DNA of 64,000 nucleotides from Monilinia fructicola (lineage: Eukaryota > Ascomycota > Leotiomycetes > Helotiales > Sclerotiniaceae), in the NCBI GenBank assembly GCA_008692225.1, contig VICG01000017.1:1-64000 (forward strand). The letters are read 5' to 3'. This document shows positions 61,711-64,000 of this stretch, in pieces. The position numbers were made by a program, and so were the translations under genes. A model generated the notes under the pieces. It had not been told where the DNA came from. It searched no databases and saw only the letters and a list, made by a program, of their open reading frames with translations. Numbering within the stretch: the first letter of the stretch is position 1; every line of letters starts with the position of its first letter.

Positions 61711-64000
61711 GAAAGTATATATTTTTATTACGAAAAAAGAAATTATTAAGTTAAAAATTATTCTAATAATCCAAAAAACAAAAAGTCTTTTTAAATTTAT
61801 AAGCTATAGAATATAAAGGAATAGATTTTTATTTAACTAAGCTAATTCACAAAAGACTATAGTAATTTCTAGGTAATAGATATTAATTAATTAATTTTAT
61901 ATAGATTGATATTAGAAAAAGATAGGGTATATTACATTATTAATATAAAAAAACTAAAAAAACTATAAAAAGAATTAATTATTACATTAATTTTATTAAG
62001 TAATATTAAAATATAGCAATTAGTAATATTAGGCTTATATAAAAAGGAAATGTCATATTATAATTTCTTAATAAATGAAGATATATATCATTACCTTAAG
62101 ATTATAAATACTCAATTAATATTTTTAATAATAAATATTATATTTATAGAAAAAGGAGGAAATAAAACTATATTTTAAGTAATTATAAACTTAGAAATAA
62201 TAATAAACTTTATTGATCTAGGATTAACTAAATTAATCGAGTATAAAATTATTAATATATATTACTTCATAATAGAAAACGCAAATAAAAAAAGAATACC
62301 GCTAACTTTGAATATAATAGAGATAGAAAGAAAATTTGTTTGCTTATTTTCAAAAAAAAAAATAGCAATTTTCTACAAAATACATTTATAAGGAATAAAT
62401 ATTATACTTGAATTATAATTTTGAAAGTAGTTTAATCTAAAAGTAAATTGGAGAATAGGAAAGCTTAAATTAAATAACGAAAAGGTATTTATAAATATAT
62501 AGGATTTTTTTAAAATGATAATATTATATTGAGATATTAGGATAGAAGCTAGAAAAAAAAGAAAAAATCCTCATTATTTATAATAATGTTCTTAATATGA
62601 ATAAAACACTTAAACCTAAAACTAACTATAAAGATATTATAATAAATCCCAAAAGAATATAAATAATTTACCAAAATATACAATAAAACTAAAACGGAAA
62701 AATTTCTTTTATATAAATTAGAAGTAGATTATGAAATCATATTACGATTACATATAATGTTATTATTTAGTCTAATCTATAATTTGTTAAAATTTTAATT
62801 AAGAATATGAAAAGAATATATAAAGAATATAAATCGATTAGAATTTATTAGATTAATTAAATTAAAAGTAAAAGTATAAATACTATTTATAAAGAAAAAA
62901 TATACCTTAGAATTATAGTTATATATAAATTATCGATGTATGAATATAATAATAATAATCCTAAATAGATATCTCATTTTATTAATATTAGAAATATTTT
63001 ATAAATTAAAAAAAGCAACTATTTTTAAAAAATTAGATTTAAGAAATACTTATAATCTAATAAGAATATATAAATGAAATAAATGAAAAACAGTTTTCTA
63101 TAATAAATTTCGTTTTTATAAATATTTAGTAGTTCTATTTGGATTATATAATGTACTAGTAATGTTCTAAGTTTATATTAATTAATACTTAAAATAATTT
63201 ATAAATAGGATAATAATAATCTATCTAAATGATATTGTAATTTCCTTAAAAGACAAAAAAGAATATAGTAATTATATAAAACAAATATTAAAATAATTGT
63301 TAAAATAAAGATTTTTCTATAAATTCAAAAAAAATGCTAATTTGGAATTAAGCAGATTAATCTTTTCGAATATATAATATTAGATAAAGAAATAATTATA
63401 AACTTATTAAAGTAAAAACGATTACTAATTAATTATCTCCAAAAAAACGTTTTAAAAAATATTATTTTTTTTTGATGTTTACAATTTCTATAAACAATTT
63501 ATATTATTCTATAATGAAATAATATTATTAAGAATAAATTTAATAAAAGGGAAGGTTAAATTTAATTGAAAGATTACAAAATAATATTTTAAAGATTTAA
63601 AAACGCTTTTATTAAAATGTTACTATTAAACTATTTTATTATAATATTAGTATTTTTTTTGGAAATAAATATATTAATAAAAGTTTTATATAAAATCTTA
63701 TTCTAAAGATAAAAAGATAAATACAGATATTTTATTATATTTTACTTAAGAAAACTAATACTAGTAGAAATTAATTATACAATTTTCGATTAAGAACTAT
63801 TAGCTATTATAAAATCAATAAAATATTAGAGATATTTTCTCAAAGAAGTAGAATACTAAATAATCATAATAATAGATTATAATAATTTAAAGAATTCTAT
63901 AACATTAAGAATATTAATAAAAAAATAAGCAAAATAAATATTAATATTATTAAGAATAGATTTTATAGTTATTTATAAGCTAGGAAAAAGCAATTCAATA
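61711..64000 (+). mobile_element. Ty3/gypsy element, pol part, continues past window end
   Basis: Continuation of the element that starts with the family B LTR at 54702 and is split by the copia insertion. Plus-strand RT and RNase H are readable (62909-63856). The segment 61711-62900 should hold the protease and early RT but is too mutated to read. The right side (integrase and 3' LTR) lies outside the window. Confidence 0.8.
62909..63856 (+). pseudogene. Decayed gypsy reverse transcriptase and RNase H
   Basis: Plus-strand translation: LYINYRCMN, then FKKLDLRNTYNLIRIYK (catalytic Asp of LDL retained), FYNKFRFYKYLVVLFGLYN, the active site YLND at 63222-63233 followed by IVISLKDKKEYSNYIKQILK, and FFYKFKKNANLELS. 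RNase H follows at 63739-63856 with FYLRKLILVEINYTIFD, a stop, ELLAIIKSIKY. Most stops are TAA, TAG or TGA at expected Gln or Trp positions. RT is nearly collinear over 150 codons, the best preserved pol in the window. Non-functional. Confidence 0.88.

Overview
The window is a chromosome end of a filamentous ascomycete fungus, most likely Pezizomycotina. It opens with about 17 copies of the TTAGGG-type telomere repeat (read as CCCTAA). Apart from one short gene island, everything after that is extremely AT-rich. Duplicated sequences differ from each other almost only by C-to-T and G-to-A transitions, often at CpA/TpG, which is the signature of repeat-induced point mutation (RIP). No bacterial-type gene, tRNA or rRNA was recognised. 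Order and species cannot be fixed from the sequence.

Region by region: 1-2650 is the telomere, a short 44-45 bp tandem repeat, and a tandem duplication of about 1 kb. 2651-12080 holds two head-to-head relics of Ty3/gypsy-type LTR retrotransposons: a plus-strand 3' fragment ending in an LTR at 5300-5454, and a minus-strand element with its 5' LTR at 11900-12080 and readable RT and RNase H. 13151-15398 is a fold-back element carrying nested hairpin and satellite DNA. 15608-20681 is a complete LTR element with a 5 bp target duplication, interrupted by an unmutated LTR-like island at 17269-17428. A trinucleotide array of about 290 bp (20785-21076) and decayed repeats follow.

23157-25174 is the only gene supported as intact. 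It is on the minus strand, with three exons joined by two short introns that have good fungal splice signals. It encodes 634 residues: a helical N-terminal region, a basic nuclear-localisation-like cluster, a Ser/Thr-Pro cluster and a C-terminal coiled coil. No known family was recognised.

26.1-64 kb is again transposon graveyard. A complete minus-strand Ty3/gypsy element (29540-39783, 155 bp LTRs, TSD TAAAT) carries two fold-back elements. 40-54 kb holds element ends, dispersed repeats and a 36 bp-type degenerate minisatellite between LTR-like direct repeats. At the right end, a complete minus-strand Ty1/copia element (55892-61705, 192 bp LTRs, TSD AAAAT) sits inside a plus-strand Ty3/gypsy element (54702 to beyond the window end) whose RT and RNase H remain readable despite RIP stops.

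A recurring theme is a family of terminal-inverted-repeat fold-back elements (ends AGTCGCCTACC, TA target) with four likely complete copies, one possible fifth and several orphan ends. They are the commonest nested insertions here. All protein-coding transposon sequence is broken, so these elements should be read as fossils rather than active genes.
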